Shown here: positions 1-5,463 of the stretch, in pieces
Layout: every line of letters begins with the position of its first letter
Numbering within the stretch: position 1 is the first letter of the stretch
NCBI GenBank assembly: GCA_035500455.1
Contig: DATJXG010000131.1
Location: 1 to 5,463, forward strand
Direction: 5' to 3'
DNA: 5,463 nt
Origin: DATJXG01 sp035500455
GTDB taxonomy: Bacteria > Acidobacteriota > Terriglobia > Terriglobales > Acidobacteriaceae
Made by a program: the position numbers and the translations under genes
The notes under the pieces: model-generated
The model's database searches: none
The model's input: the letters and a program-made list of their open reading frames with translations, nothing else
Told to the model about the DNA's origin: nothing

Positions 1-648
1 CCCTGGGACAACGGGTTCTCCCGCTCGGTGGTGCACAATACCGTCACCGTCGACGGCCAGGATCAGATGCGGCGCGCCGGGCGATTTCTCTGGGTGGACT
101 GGGCGCAAGCCTCGGCGCATTCTTCTCACGATCATTTCGAAGGAGAGCACGACGGCTATCGCCGCCTGGGAGTAACGCACCGCCGCGCGGTTCAATTCCT
201 AGGCGAGGCGGGCTGGGTGATCGTCGATGACTTGCTGGGCGCGGGCCGGCATGAAGCGCGTCTGCATTGGCTCCTCGCCGATCTGCCTTTGTATGTCGTA
301 TCGGATTCGCCCTTTCAGGCACAACAGATGGCCAACGGCACGCACATGCAATGGAGCATCTTTTCCAGTTCCGAGGGAAAAGCGTCGATCGTCCGCGAAG
401 GGAAACCCCCGGAAGCGGCCGGAACAGATACCCGGCTGCTGGGTTGGTATTCCCCGACCTACGGGCAGCTTTCCCCCGCCGTGTCGCTTCTCTGCTCTGT
501 GCAGGGAGAACTTCCCATCCGGCTGGTGACCATAGTTCTCACTGATGGAAGCTCGCAGGTCAGCCGCGCGAATGACGTGGTCATCATCCAGCGCGAAGGC
601 TTGCAACTCCATCAGGTCAGCCTTGTTCCAAAGCGGGATGCGGTCTAG
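1..648 (+). CDS. Heparinase II/III (alginate lyase)-like protein, C-terminal part, 5' truncated
   Basis: The open frame runs in from the left edge and ends at TAG 646-648, giving the last 215 residues of a larger protein. The GTG at 28 is only an internal codon, since the frame is open upstream and the homologous motif begins before it. The segment SRSVVHNTVTVDGQDQ at residues 7-22 is the characteristic motif of the beta-sheet domain of heparinase II/III-type polysaccharide lyases, and the rest is the beta-rich C-terminal domain (for example GWVIVDDLLG at about 71-80). Family members cleave acidic polysaccharides by beta-elimination, usually in the periplasm or outside the cell. Homologues are often found in exopolysaccharide loci, where their substrate is mostly unknown. 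The catalytic alpha/alpha toroid and any signal peptide lie outside the window, so activity cannot be judged. It is co-oriented with the glycosyltransferase 104 bp downstream, which supports an exopolysaccharide role by context. The family call is fairly sure; the substrate is unknown. Confidence 0.85.
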   Translation, partial: PWDNGFSRSVVHNTVTVDGQDQMRRAGRFLWVDWAQASAHSSHDHFEGEHDGYRRLGVTHRRAVQFLGEAGWVIVDDLLGAGRHEARLHWLLADLPLYVVSDSPFQAQQMANGTHMQWSIFSSSEGKASIVREGKPPEAAGTDTRLLGWYSPTYGQLSPAVSLLCSVQGELPIRLVTIVLTDGSSQVSRANDVVIIQREGLQLHQVSLVPKRDAV

Positions 649-752
649 GGCGAGTTGCCCGATTGAGTTCTTGATCGAGGCGCGATGGGGCGCGTCTAGA
701 AGGCAATGTGCTACAAACATAAGTCTGGACTAAGTTCAATCACCGAGCCCTC
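649..752 (+). other. Intergenic gap between heparinase-like gene and glycosyltransferase
   Basis: 104 bp with no coding signal. A weak promoter-like pair, TTGATC (671-676) and TCTAGA (695-700) with 18-bp spacing, matches the consensus poorly. I cannot decide between readthrough from the upstream gene and a separate promoter. No terminator hairpin with a T-tract is visible. Confidence 0.3.
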
Positions 753-2027
753 GTGAAGATTCTTTACGTCTCGCAGTACTATCCCCCGGAGATGGGCGCG
801 CCCGGAGCGCGTGTCAGTGAACTCTCCCGTTATTGGGCGCAGGAAGGCCACGACGTCACCGTGCTCACGGGATTTCCCAACCATCCCACCGGCGTGATCG
901 CGCCCGAATATCGCAGCCGGTTTCGCCACCTGGTCTCGCGCGAGAAGGTTGACGGAGTCAACATTCTCCGCACCTGGCTGTGGCCACTGCCCAATCGCAA
1001 GGCTTACGAGCGCATGCTGAACTACAGCTCGTTCTTTCTGTCTTCCGCCATCGCGGGGTTGTTTACTCAGCGCCCCGATGTGGTGATCGGCACTTCGCCG
1101 CAGTTGCTGGTCGCGCTCACTGGCTGGTGGCTGGCCCGCTGCAAAGGCGCGCGCTGCGTTTTTGAAGTTCGCGATCTCTGGCCGGAGTCTCTCGCGGCCG
1201 TCGGAATGGGGGCGGAGGATTCACTGCTGCATCGCTTGCTCGGCATGCTGGCCGGCTTTCTCTACCGTCACTCTGATCGCATTGTGGTGGTCACCCCCGC
1301 ATTCGAGGACCACCTGATCGAACACTGGGGCGTGCCCCGGGAGAAGATTTCCATCGTGCAGAACGGTGTGGAAACTGACTTGTTCAGCCCGCGCGACTCG
1401 GCCGCGCTGAAGAGCCGCTTGGGACTGGAAGGCCGCTTCGTCATCTGCTACATCGGCACCATGGGCATGGCGCACGGACTGGAAACGCTGGTGGAAGCAG
1501 CGGCGCGCCTGCGCGACTCCGCGCCTGAAGCTCTTTTCCTTTTAGTAGGCGAGGGCGCAGAGAAAGAACGGATCATGGCACTGGCGCAATCGCGCGGGCT
1601 TGCCAACCTGCGCTTCGTGGATCAGCAGCCGCGAGAAAAAATTCCCGATTACATTTGCGCTTCAGACGTGTGCCTGGTCCTGCTGCGCAAGGCGGAGCTG
1701 TTCAAGACAGTGATTCCCACCAAGATGCTGGAGTTCATGTCGTGCGCGCGGCCGGTCATTGTGGGGGTGGATGGGCAGGCGCGCAGCATCGTGGAGCAGG
1801 CGCAGGCAGGCTTATTCATCGAACCTGAGGACGCACAGGGCCTGGCGCAAGCGGTGCAGCGCCTGGCCCGCCAGAAAGATTTCGGCGAAGCCCTGGGGCG
1901 CAATGGCCGCAGTTACATTCTGCAACACTTTTCGCGGCAGTCCACTGCCACGGCCTACATGAGTGTTCTGGAGGCTCTGGCGAGGAAGGATGAAACCCAG
2001 AGCACAGCCGCCCGGATCAGCACTTAG
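753..2027 (+). CDS. Glycosyltransferase family 4, WbuB-like
   Basis: A complete 424-residue GT-B-fold glycosyltransferase. The N-terminus, MKILYVSQYYPPEMGAPGAR at residues 1-20, is typical of WbuB-like GT4 enzymes, as are EVRDLWPES (138-146), the hinge-region QNGVETDLF (203-211) and the start of the second Rossmann domain, VICYIGTMG (230-238). The nucleotide-sugar-binding part is LFKTVIPTKMLEFM (316-329) followed by GVDGQARSIVEQA (338-350); from memory, relatives commonly have GEA where this protein has GQA. WbuB-type enzymes transfer a sugar, such as an N-acetylfucosamine-type residue, to a lipid-linked O-antigen or exopolysaccharide repeat unit at the cytoplasmic face of the inner membrane. 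Donor and acceptor here cannot be read from sequence. The start is GTG 753: an in-frame stop lies at 720-722, no ATG lies between, and homologues begin at this motif. The ribosome-binding site is weak (GAG at 745-747). Length is normal for the family. It follows the heparinase-like gene and probably belongs to the same locus. Confidence 0.9.
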   Translation: MKILYVSQYYPPEMGAPGARVSELSRYWAQEGHDVTVLTGFPNHPTGVIAPEYRSRFRHLVSREKVDGVNILRTWLWPLPNRKAYERMLNYSSFFLSSAIAGLFTQRPDVVIGTSPQLLVALTGWWLARCKGARCVFEVRDLWPESLAAVGMGAEDSLLHRLLGMLAGFLYRHSDRIVVVTPAFEDHLIEHWGVPREKISIVQNGVETDLFSPRDSAALKSRLGLEGRFVICYIGTMGMAHGLETLVEAAARLRDSAPEALFLLVGEGAEKERIMALAQSRGLANLRFVDQQPREKIPDYICASDVCLVLLRKAELFKTVIPTKMLEFMSCARPVIVGVDGQARSIVEQAQAGLFIEPEDAQGLAQAVQRLARQKDFGEALGRNGRSYILQHFSRQSTATAYMSVLEALARKDETQSTAARIST

Positions 2028-2029
2028 AA

Positions 2030-2060
2030 CCGCATGACGCAGGGGCTGCGCCGCCAGCGG
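2030..2060 (+). terminator. Possible weak hairpin after the glycosyltransferase gene
   Basis: Three bases after the stop codon, CCGC (2030-2033) can pair with GCGG (2057-2060), enclosing an inner stem CGCAG (2038-2042) and CTGCG (2046-2050) with a GGG loop. No T-tract follows, so this is at best a weak or factor-dependent terminator; chance pairing in GC-rich DNA is a real alternative. Confidence 0.25.
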
Positions 2061-2061
2061 A

Positions 2062-2079
2062 GTGTTCCACGTGGAACAC
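2062..2079. promoter_or_regulatory. parS: parS centromere site (ParB-binding palindrome)
   Basis: GTGTTCCACGTGGAACAC is an 18-bp perfect palindrome. Its central 16 bp (2063-2078), TGTTCCACGTGGAACA, match the widely conserved bacterial parS element. It differs from the canonical GTTTCACGTGAAAC core only by the symmetric T-to-C / A-to-G pair, a variant known as the parS core of pseudomonads (from memory). ParB binds this sequence, clamps onto and spreads over flanking DNA, recruits SMC/condensin, and is moved by ParA to segregate the origin region. It lies in a gap between two convergent genes, where promoters are not expected, which argues against an ordinary operator. No parA or parB gene is in the window. 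Only one site is visible here; chromosomes usually carry several near oriC. Confidence 0.88.
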
Positions 2080-2085
2080 AACGTC

Positions 2086-2101
2086 TAGACAAAACTGTCT
2101 A
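2086..2101. repeat. Inverted repeat beside parS, operator-like
   Basis: TAGACA (2086-2091), a 4-base spacer AAAC, and TGTCTA (2096-2101) form a 16-bp dyad with two perfect 6-bp arms. It begins 6 bp after the parS palindrome ends. An overlapping short palindrome GTCTAGAC lies at 2083-2090, so GTCTA occurs twice and TAGAC once in 19 bp. Size and symmetry resemble an operator for a dimeric repressor such as a TetR-type protein, but no regulated gene starts nearby, and it has no T-tract to act as a terminator. The binding protein is unknown. Confidence 0.45.
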
Positions 2102-2250
2102 TACACGTAGGTTCCTTCGACTCAGACGGTTAGGCGGCTATGGCGTGAACAAAAAGCGAACAAAATCGGGGAAAGGCGCAGCAGGAGGGGAATCGTGGGG
2201 AGGGCTTGCCAGCACCGGCGGATCCTACCTTGATGGAGATGCCCTGAATT
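2102..2250. other. Remainder of convergent intergenic region
   Basis: No convincing gene. A stretch at 2147-2165 holds the direct repeat GAACAAAA (2147-2154 and 2158-2165, period 11). An almost perfect dyad CCTGAATTTCAGG (2243-2255) overlaps the stop codon of the response regulator gene. Neither has an assigned function. No intrinsic terminator with a T-run is visible for the response regulator gene. Confidence 0.35.
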
Positions 2251-3435
2251 TCAGGCCGAGCCCGCGGAAGTTGACGAGGCCTCCGCGATTCTGGGCAGCG
2301 TGACCTTCACCGTGCCGTCGATCGCATTACGCTCATGGAAGCTTTTCAGCTTGAGAATCAGAGTAGGAGTGATCTCCTGCCCCTGCGCGGCGATCAAGGC
2401 CCCATCGTCGGTTATGACGTCCTGATCGAGAAACATTCCCTCCGAGAGTTCATCCATCGTGCAAGTGCGAACGTCGGTCTCGTATTTCTCGGGTTCCAGT
2501 TCGACCAGGGCAAAGAAGATCTTCGGGTCCAGATCCTTGTGCTGGCGGGCGAGTTTGCTGGCAGCTTCGGTGCGGGAAAGTCCCTTGCGCAACTGCTGAT
2601 CGAAGGCCACGGTAATGCGCAGCATTTCCGCTCCCATCCTCATGTCGGCCATTTCGCGGTCGGCGATGTCGGAATCAACCGGAACCGGGTGGTTCTGATG
2701 GCCGATCATCCAGGCAATAGGCTCCATGCGCGGGATACTGGCCAGCAACTGGCCTCCGATTTCAGGATGGGCGTCGTACCGTGCCTGCTGGCTGGGGGTG
2801 AGCTGGCGTCCAGAGTAGGCGGCGTCGATGGTTTCGGAGTCCAGCACAACGCACCCCAGCTGTGACATCATGGCCGCCACTTCGAACTTCCATGGGCCGC
2901 CCAGTCCCAGCCGGGTGACCAGATGGCTCATGTAACGCCGCAGCCGCATAGCGCGGCTGAATGCGGCGGGATTGACCAGGCTCAATACCTCGGTGAACAC
3001 CCGGATGCTTGCCTTCAGGGTCTTTTCCAGCAACTCTTTTTCAGCCAGCACCAGGCGGCGCTGTACCAGGCTGGCAGTGAGAGTCCTGGCGAGAATTTCT
3101 TTGCTGCACGGCTTAGTGAGGAAACGGAAGACATTTCCTTCGTTGACCGCGTCCATCGCGGTCTTGAGCGCGGCATAACCTGTGAGCATGACGCGGATAG
3201 TGTCGGGGGAAATTCTGCGTACTTCAGAAAGAAACTCCACCCCGTTCATCTCGGGCATATTCATGTCCGAGACCACGACCGCATAGGGACCGCTGGTTTT
3301 TATCTTGATGAGGGCGCCTTTCGCCCCCACCGCGACATCCACGCGAAAATCCTCATGCAGCAGGCGCTGGTAACCCTGCAGCACGTGGGGTTCGTCGTCA
3401 ACGAAGAGGATTTTGTCCTGCACGGAAGGTGGCAT
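2251..3435 (-). CDS. Response regulator: REC plus degenerate HD-GYP-like domain
   Basis: A complete 394-residue protein. Residues about 6-125 form a REC receiver with the expected active-site residues: acidic pair D13-D14, phosphoacceptor D57 (in SDMNMPEMNG), T85 and K108 (LTKPC). It should therefore be phosphorylated by a histidine kinase, which is not encoded in the window. A helical linker (about 126-160) leads to a region aligned with HD-GYP phosphodiesterases of the RpfG type, with QLTPSQQARYDAHPEIG at 211-227 and IGHQNHP at 244-250. The defining HD pair is replaced by S191-Q192 (MMSQLG where LLHDIGK is usual), and no GYP motif follows, so c-di-GMP hydrolysis is unlikely. A small beta-type C-terminal module is seen at about 324-380 (DELSEGMFLDQDV). 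The likely role is phosphorylation-controlled binding or scaffolding. The ATG at 3435 fits the REC N-terminus; an AAGG sequence lies 11 nt upstream. It is divergent from the MOSC gene and convergent with the glycosyltransferase. Confidence 0.9.
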   Translation of the reverse strand: MPPSVQDKILFVDDEPHVLQGYQRLLHEDFRVDVAVGAKGALIKIKTSGPYAVVVSDMNMPEMNGVEFLSEVRRISPDTIRVMLTGYAALKTAMDAVNEGNVFRFLTKPCSKEILARTLTASLVQRRLVLAEKELLEKTLKASIRVFTEVLSLVNPAAFSRAMRLRRYMSHLVTRLGLGGPWKFEVAAMMSQLGCVVLDSETIDAAYSGRQLTPSQQARYDAHPEIGGQLLASIPRMEPIAWMIGHQNHPVPVDSDIADREMADMRMGAEMLRITVAFDQQLRKGLSRTEAASKLARQHKDLDPKIFFALVELEPEKYETDVRTCTMDELSEGMFLDQDVITDDGALIAAQGQEITPTLILKLKSFHERNAIDGTVKVTLPRIAEASSTSAGSA

Positions 3436-3596
3436 GAAAATTACAACCTTGCTAGCGCGGCGTGTCTGGTCACGGTGCTGGTGACATCAAACTTTATCGG
3501 CAGGATCGGAAGCCGGCTTTAGCGGGAAAACCCGGTTTCCGGCGGGCGTGCCGGGCGCGTTATGCTGACTGAGAGTTGAGCGGACTGGAATCGAGC
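3436..3596. promoter_or_regulatory. Divergent intergenic promoter region
   Basis: 161 bp separate the start codons of the response regulator (-) and the MOSC gene (+), so both promoters should lie here. For the MOSC gene, TATGCT (3561-3566) is a fair -10 match, with a poor -35 (TTCCGG, 3537-3542) at 18 bp. Transcription would then begin around 3573, which fits the ATG at 3597 better than the TTG at 3576. Small dyads are present, GTCAC/GTGAC at 3469-3473 and 3481-3485 and CGGG-AAAA-CCCG at 3523-3534, without an assigned function. No clear promoter is seen for the minus strand. Confidence 0.35.
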
Positions 3597-4334
3597 ATGC
3601 TCGTAGAAATCGGACACGTTGAGGCGGTCTTCCGGTACCCGGTGAAGTCCATGGCCGGCGCACGGCTCGAGGAAGCCCAACTGGGCTGGCACGGCCTTGA
3701 GGGCGACAGGCGCCTGGCATTCCGGAGGATGGATGACGGCAGCGGGTTCCCGTGGCTCTCAGCGAGCCAGCTACCCCACCTGCTCCGGTTTACTCCGCAG
3801 CGGCATGACGATGGTGCTCAGGCAGACCCTCACCTTGCCACGCATGCTCGCACGCCGGATGGCGAAGCAATGCCGGTCTTCGGGGAGGGCTTGGCCGCGG
3901 AGGTCGGACGGCGGTACGGGGCTCCCGTGGAGATGATGCAGTTGAAGCATGGCATCTTCGATGAAGCGAGCGTCTCCGTGATCACCTCCGATACGGTGCG
4001 CGAGATCGGGCGACTGGCAGGCCGGAGCCCGGACGTGCGGCGATTTCGCCCGAATATTCTGGTGCGTTCACTGCGATCGGGCCCCTTCCAGGAGGACCAG
4101 TGGGTGGGCGGCGTGCTCTCATTCGGCGAGGGGGTCGACGCCCCGGCCATCGCTGTCACCACGCGCGACGTTCGCTGCTCGATGGTAAACCTTGATCCCG
4201 ACTCGGCAAGTCCGGCGCCAGAAGTGCTGAAGGCGGTGGTTCGAGCGAACCAGAACAACGCGGGAATCTACGGCACGGTGACACGGATCGGTAGATTGGC
4301 GGTCGGGCAGGCCGTATTCTTCCAGATGCTTTAA
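3597..4334 (+). CDS. MOSC domain-containing protein
   Basis: A 245-residue protein with the two-part MOSC layout. The N-terminal beta-barrel has its typical opening, VFRYPVKSMAG (residues 11-21), then GLEGDRRLAFRR (33-44). The C-terminal MOSC domain contains RRFRPNILV (148-156) and ends in GIYGTVTRIGRLAVGQAVFF. C194 in TTRDVRCSMVNLDPDS matches the conserved cysteine of the family. MOSC proteins, related to the C-terminus of molybdenum cofactor sulfurase and to YcbX/YiiM/mARC, bind molybdenum cofactor or carry sulfur and reduce N-hydroxylated compounds in partnership with electron donors. No ferredoxin domain is fused here, so any electron donor would be a separate protein. The frame can be extended to TTG 3576 (252 residues), but I prefer ATG 3597: family members start only a few residues before the YPVKS motif, and a candidate -10 element lies too close to the TTG. 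The physiological substrate is unknown, and the neighbours do not suggest one. Confidence 0.88.
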   Translation: MLVEIGHVEAVFRYPVKSMAGARLEEAQLGWHGLEGDRRLAFRRMDDGSGFPWLSASQLPHLLRFTPQRHDDGAQADPHLATHARTPDGEAMPVFGEGLAAEVGRRYGAPVEMMQLKHGIFDEASVSVITSDTVREIGRLAGRSPDVRRFRPNILVRSLRSGPFQEDQWVGGVLSFGEGVDAPAIAVTTRDVRCSMVNLDPDSASPAPEVLKAVVRANQNNAGIYGTVTRIGRLAVGQAVFFQML

Positions 4335-4395
4335 CCAGTCGTGCCTGGGACACCCTAAATGAGAGCTATCGCTAGCCAAGTGGCGATGGAAGGGG

Positions 4396-4425
4396 CAGGC
4401 CGCGGCGTTGCATTGCCGCGGCCTG
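4396..4425. terminator. Strong hairpin between convergent genes, probable bidirectional terminator
   Basis: CAGGCCGCGGC (4396-4406) and GCCGCGGCCTG (4415-4425) form a perfect 11-bp GC-rich stem with the 8-base loop GTTGCATT. It sits 61 bp after the MOSC stop and 6 bp beyond the end of the spherulin-4 gene on the other strand, the expected place for a shared terminator. Neither side has a clean T-tract, so it may pause polymerase or protect 3' ends rather than act as a textbook intrinsic terminator. Confidence 0.55.
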
Positions 4426-4431
4426 AGAACG

Positions 4432-5463
4432 CTATTGCAGGTGGTTCATGATGTCGAACACCATCCCCGTATTGGTGAGGCTTAGGGGATAGACATAGCT
4501 GGTGTAGAGCACTGTGTAGGCCGCGCTTTCGGTCTGGATCTGGTAATTCAGCGCGCTGGGAGTGCCAATTCCGGACTGGTCAAACATCACCAGATTGGTT
4601 CCGGGATCGGGGAAAGCGATCTGTGTGTTGGCGGAGACTGCCTTCCAGCTCCAATTGGTTCCCGAGCCGTTGTACTTGTAGAGCTGGGCACTGGTGGCGG
4701 AGCCTTCAAACATGTACTCCGCTCCCACCGAGATACCCATGCCGCGGTAGCCGGTTTTTGCGTTGCGGTCGGTGTCGAGGAAAATATGCCACACCGCCCC
4801 GTTTACCGCCCGCCAGCGAAATGAAACGCGCGCGTTCATGGTTCCCCCGGTGCTGCCGCTCGAAGCCGGCCAGGCGGTGGCAAAGGGGGCTTGCACTCCC
4901 TGTGAGGTAAGGGCCGCGGCTTCCGCGGTCCAATACACGGGTATCTGGTTATAGGCGTTATAGGCGCTGTCACTGATGTACACCCAGCCCGCGTTGCGTT
5001 GCTGTGCCAGGCTAAGGGCGGTGGGCAACTGTGCCTGGGTCACGCCAAGAACAATATGCCAGAAGCGATCCGGGGGATACTGGTGCACCCACGCATAGTC
5101 GGTGTAGCTGGTCTGGTAGGCCGAGAGTCCGCCCGAGTTCTCGAAGTTTGCCAGAATGTTGGTGATCGACATCCAGCAATCGTTGGCCGGGTTCACGCCG
5201 GGATTGAGCACGGTAATGCGCGCGCCCGCCTGCTTCTGGCGCACATAGTTGGTGAGTTCTTCGTAGTACATGAACATGGTGCCGGCGTAGGTATTGGCGT
5301 CGTTGCAGTTGACTGGCGCCTCGTCGAAGAAAATGCCGTCCACGCCGTAGTTTTGATAGACGTTGTCAATCGACTGGCGTACCAGCGCTGGGTCGCGCGT
5401 GCCGTAAGTGGTGTGGGTGTAGCCCAGAACGAAGATGCCTTGCTTGCGCGTGGCCTGGATGGC
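4432..5463 (-). CDS. Spherulin-4-type (GH135-like) glycoside hydrolase, N-terminus missing
   Basis: The frame is open through the right edge; the GTG at 5343 is internal. The visible 343 residues are the C-terminal part. Residues 10-50 (GIFVLGYTHTTYGTRDP, then DGIFFDEAP) match spherulation-specific family 4, whose fungal member Sph3 (CAZy GH135) is an endo-alpha-1,4-N-acetylgalactosaminidase acting on galactosaminogalactan. The acidic pair D47-E48 and a later E108 (ANFENSGG) fit the catalytic acids reported for Sph3, recalled from memory. Other barrel features are VLNPGVNP (85-92) and WVYISD (160-165). After a Ser/Gly/Thr-rich linker (about 201-208) comes a beta-rich module with DTDRNAKTGYR (230-240) and GAEYMFEG (247-254), probably for carbohydrate or surface binding. 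An export signal would be expected in the missing N-terminus. The gene is convergent with the MOSC gene. The family call is strong; the substrate is inferred. Confidence 0.85.
   Translation of the reverse strand, partial: AIQATRKQGIFVLGYTHTTYGTRDPALVRQSIDNVYQNYGVDGIFFDEAPVNCNDANTYAGTMFMYYEELTNYVRQKQAGARITVLNPGVNPANDCWMSITNILANFENSGGLSAYQTSYTDYAWVHQYPPDRFWHIVLGVTQAQLPTALSLAQQRNAGWVYISDSAYNAYNQIPVYWTAEAAALTSQGVQAPFATAWPASSGSTGGTMNARVSFRWRAVNGAVWHIFLDTDRNAKTGYRGMGISVGAEYMFEGSATSAQLYKYNGSGTNWSWKAVSANTQIAFPDPGTNLVMFDQSGIGTPSALNYQIQTESAAYTVLYTSYVYPLSLTNTGMVFDIMNHLQ

Noticed and set aside
693..700. CGTCTAGA shared by the gap before the glycosyltransferase (693-700) and the gap after it (2082-2089)
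   Set aside because: Eight bases with a built-in TCTAGA palindrome and no extended similarity around them; too short to support a transposon end or direct repeat.
199..720. A 173-codon minus-strand open frame opposite the heparinase-like gene
   Set aside because: The + strand carries the family motif and continues in from upstream; the minus translation shows no family features.
2034..2303. An 89-codon open frame on + across the parS gap
   Set aside because: It runs through the palindromes and into the antisense of the response regulator gene, its product is basic and low-complexity with no recognisable domain, and it has no ribosome-binding site.
2335..2865. Long + strand open frame (176 codons) opposite the response regulator
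   Set aside because: It is the antisense shadow of a protein with clear REC motifs and no plausible domain appears in the + translation.
3382..3387. CACGTG hexamer inside the response regulator gene as a second parS
   Set aside because: The flanking bases do not extend the palindrome, so it is only a core hexamer in coding sequence.
2923..3522. Long + strand open frame (199 codons) opposite the receiver domain
   Set aside because: Antisense shadow in GC-rich DNA. The minus strand encodes all the conserved receiver residues here, and the + product has no recognisable fold.
3830..4258. A 142-codon minus-strand open frame opposite the MOSC gene
   Set aside because: Rich in Arg, Ser and Pro, as expected for antisense of GC-rich coding DNA; the MOSC motifs lie on the + strand.
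1..5463. tRNA, rRNA, CRISPR, insertion sequence, prophage or riboswitch
   Set aside because: No matching secondary-structure landmarks, regularly spaced repeats, transposase or phage proteins were seen; the window is almost fully occupied by the five genes.

Overview
The window is GC-rich, gene-dense bacterial chromosomal DNA. It has five protein-coding genes: two are cut by the window edges and three are complete. Gene content (a WbuB-like glycosyltransferase beside a heparinase II/III-type protein, a REC response regulator with a decayed HD-GYP-like output, a MOSC protein and a spherulin-4-type glycosidase) suggests a soil-type Gram-negative bacterium, possibly Acidobacteriota. That assignment is an inference, because no rRNA or other phylogenetic marker is present.

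Layout. 1-648 (+) is the C-terminal part of a heparinase II/III / alginate-lyase-like protein. After a 104-bp gap, 753-2027 (+) encodes a complete GT4 glycosyltransferase of the WbuB type. These two look like the tail of an exopolysaccharide or surface-glycan locus that continues to the left. 2028-2250 is a 223-bp gap between convergent genes. It carries a perfect 18-bp palindrome whose central 16 bp match the bacterial centromere site parS, followed 6 bp later by a second, unrelated inverted repeat. 2251-3435 (-) encodes a REC-HD-GYP-like response regulator that has lost its metal-binding HD pair. 3436-3596 is the divergent promoter region shared with the MOSC-domain gene at 3597-4334 (+). 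An 11-bp-stem hairpin at 4396-4425 sits between the convergent MOSC gene and a spherulin-4 (GH135-like) glycosidase at 4432-5463 (-), which runs off the right edge without its N-terminus.

Working together. The heparinase-like protein and the glycosyltransferase plausibly act on the same extracellular polysaccharide. The spherulin-4 protein is also a candidate polysaccharide hydrolase, but it is separated from them by two unrelated genes on different strands, so a shared pathway is only possible. The most noteworthy element is the parS site. It predicts ParB loading here and places the window in, or close to, the origin-proximal domain of a chromosome, or on a replicon with its own ParABS system. 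No RNA genes, CRISPR arrays, insertion sequences or phage genes were seen.
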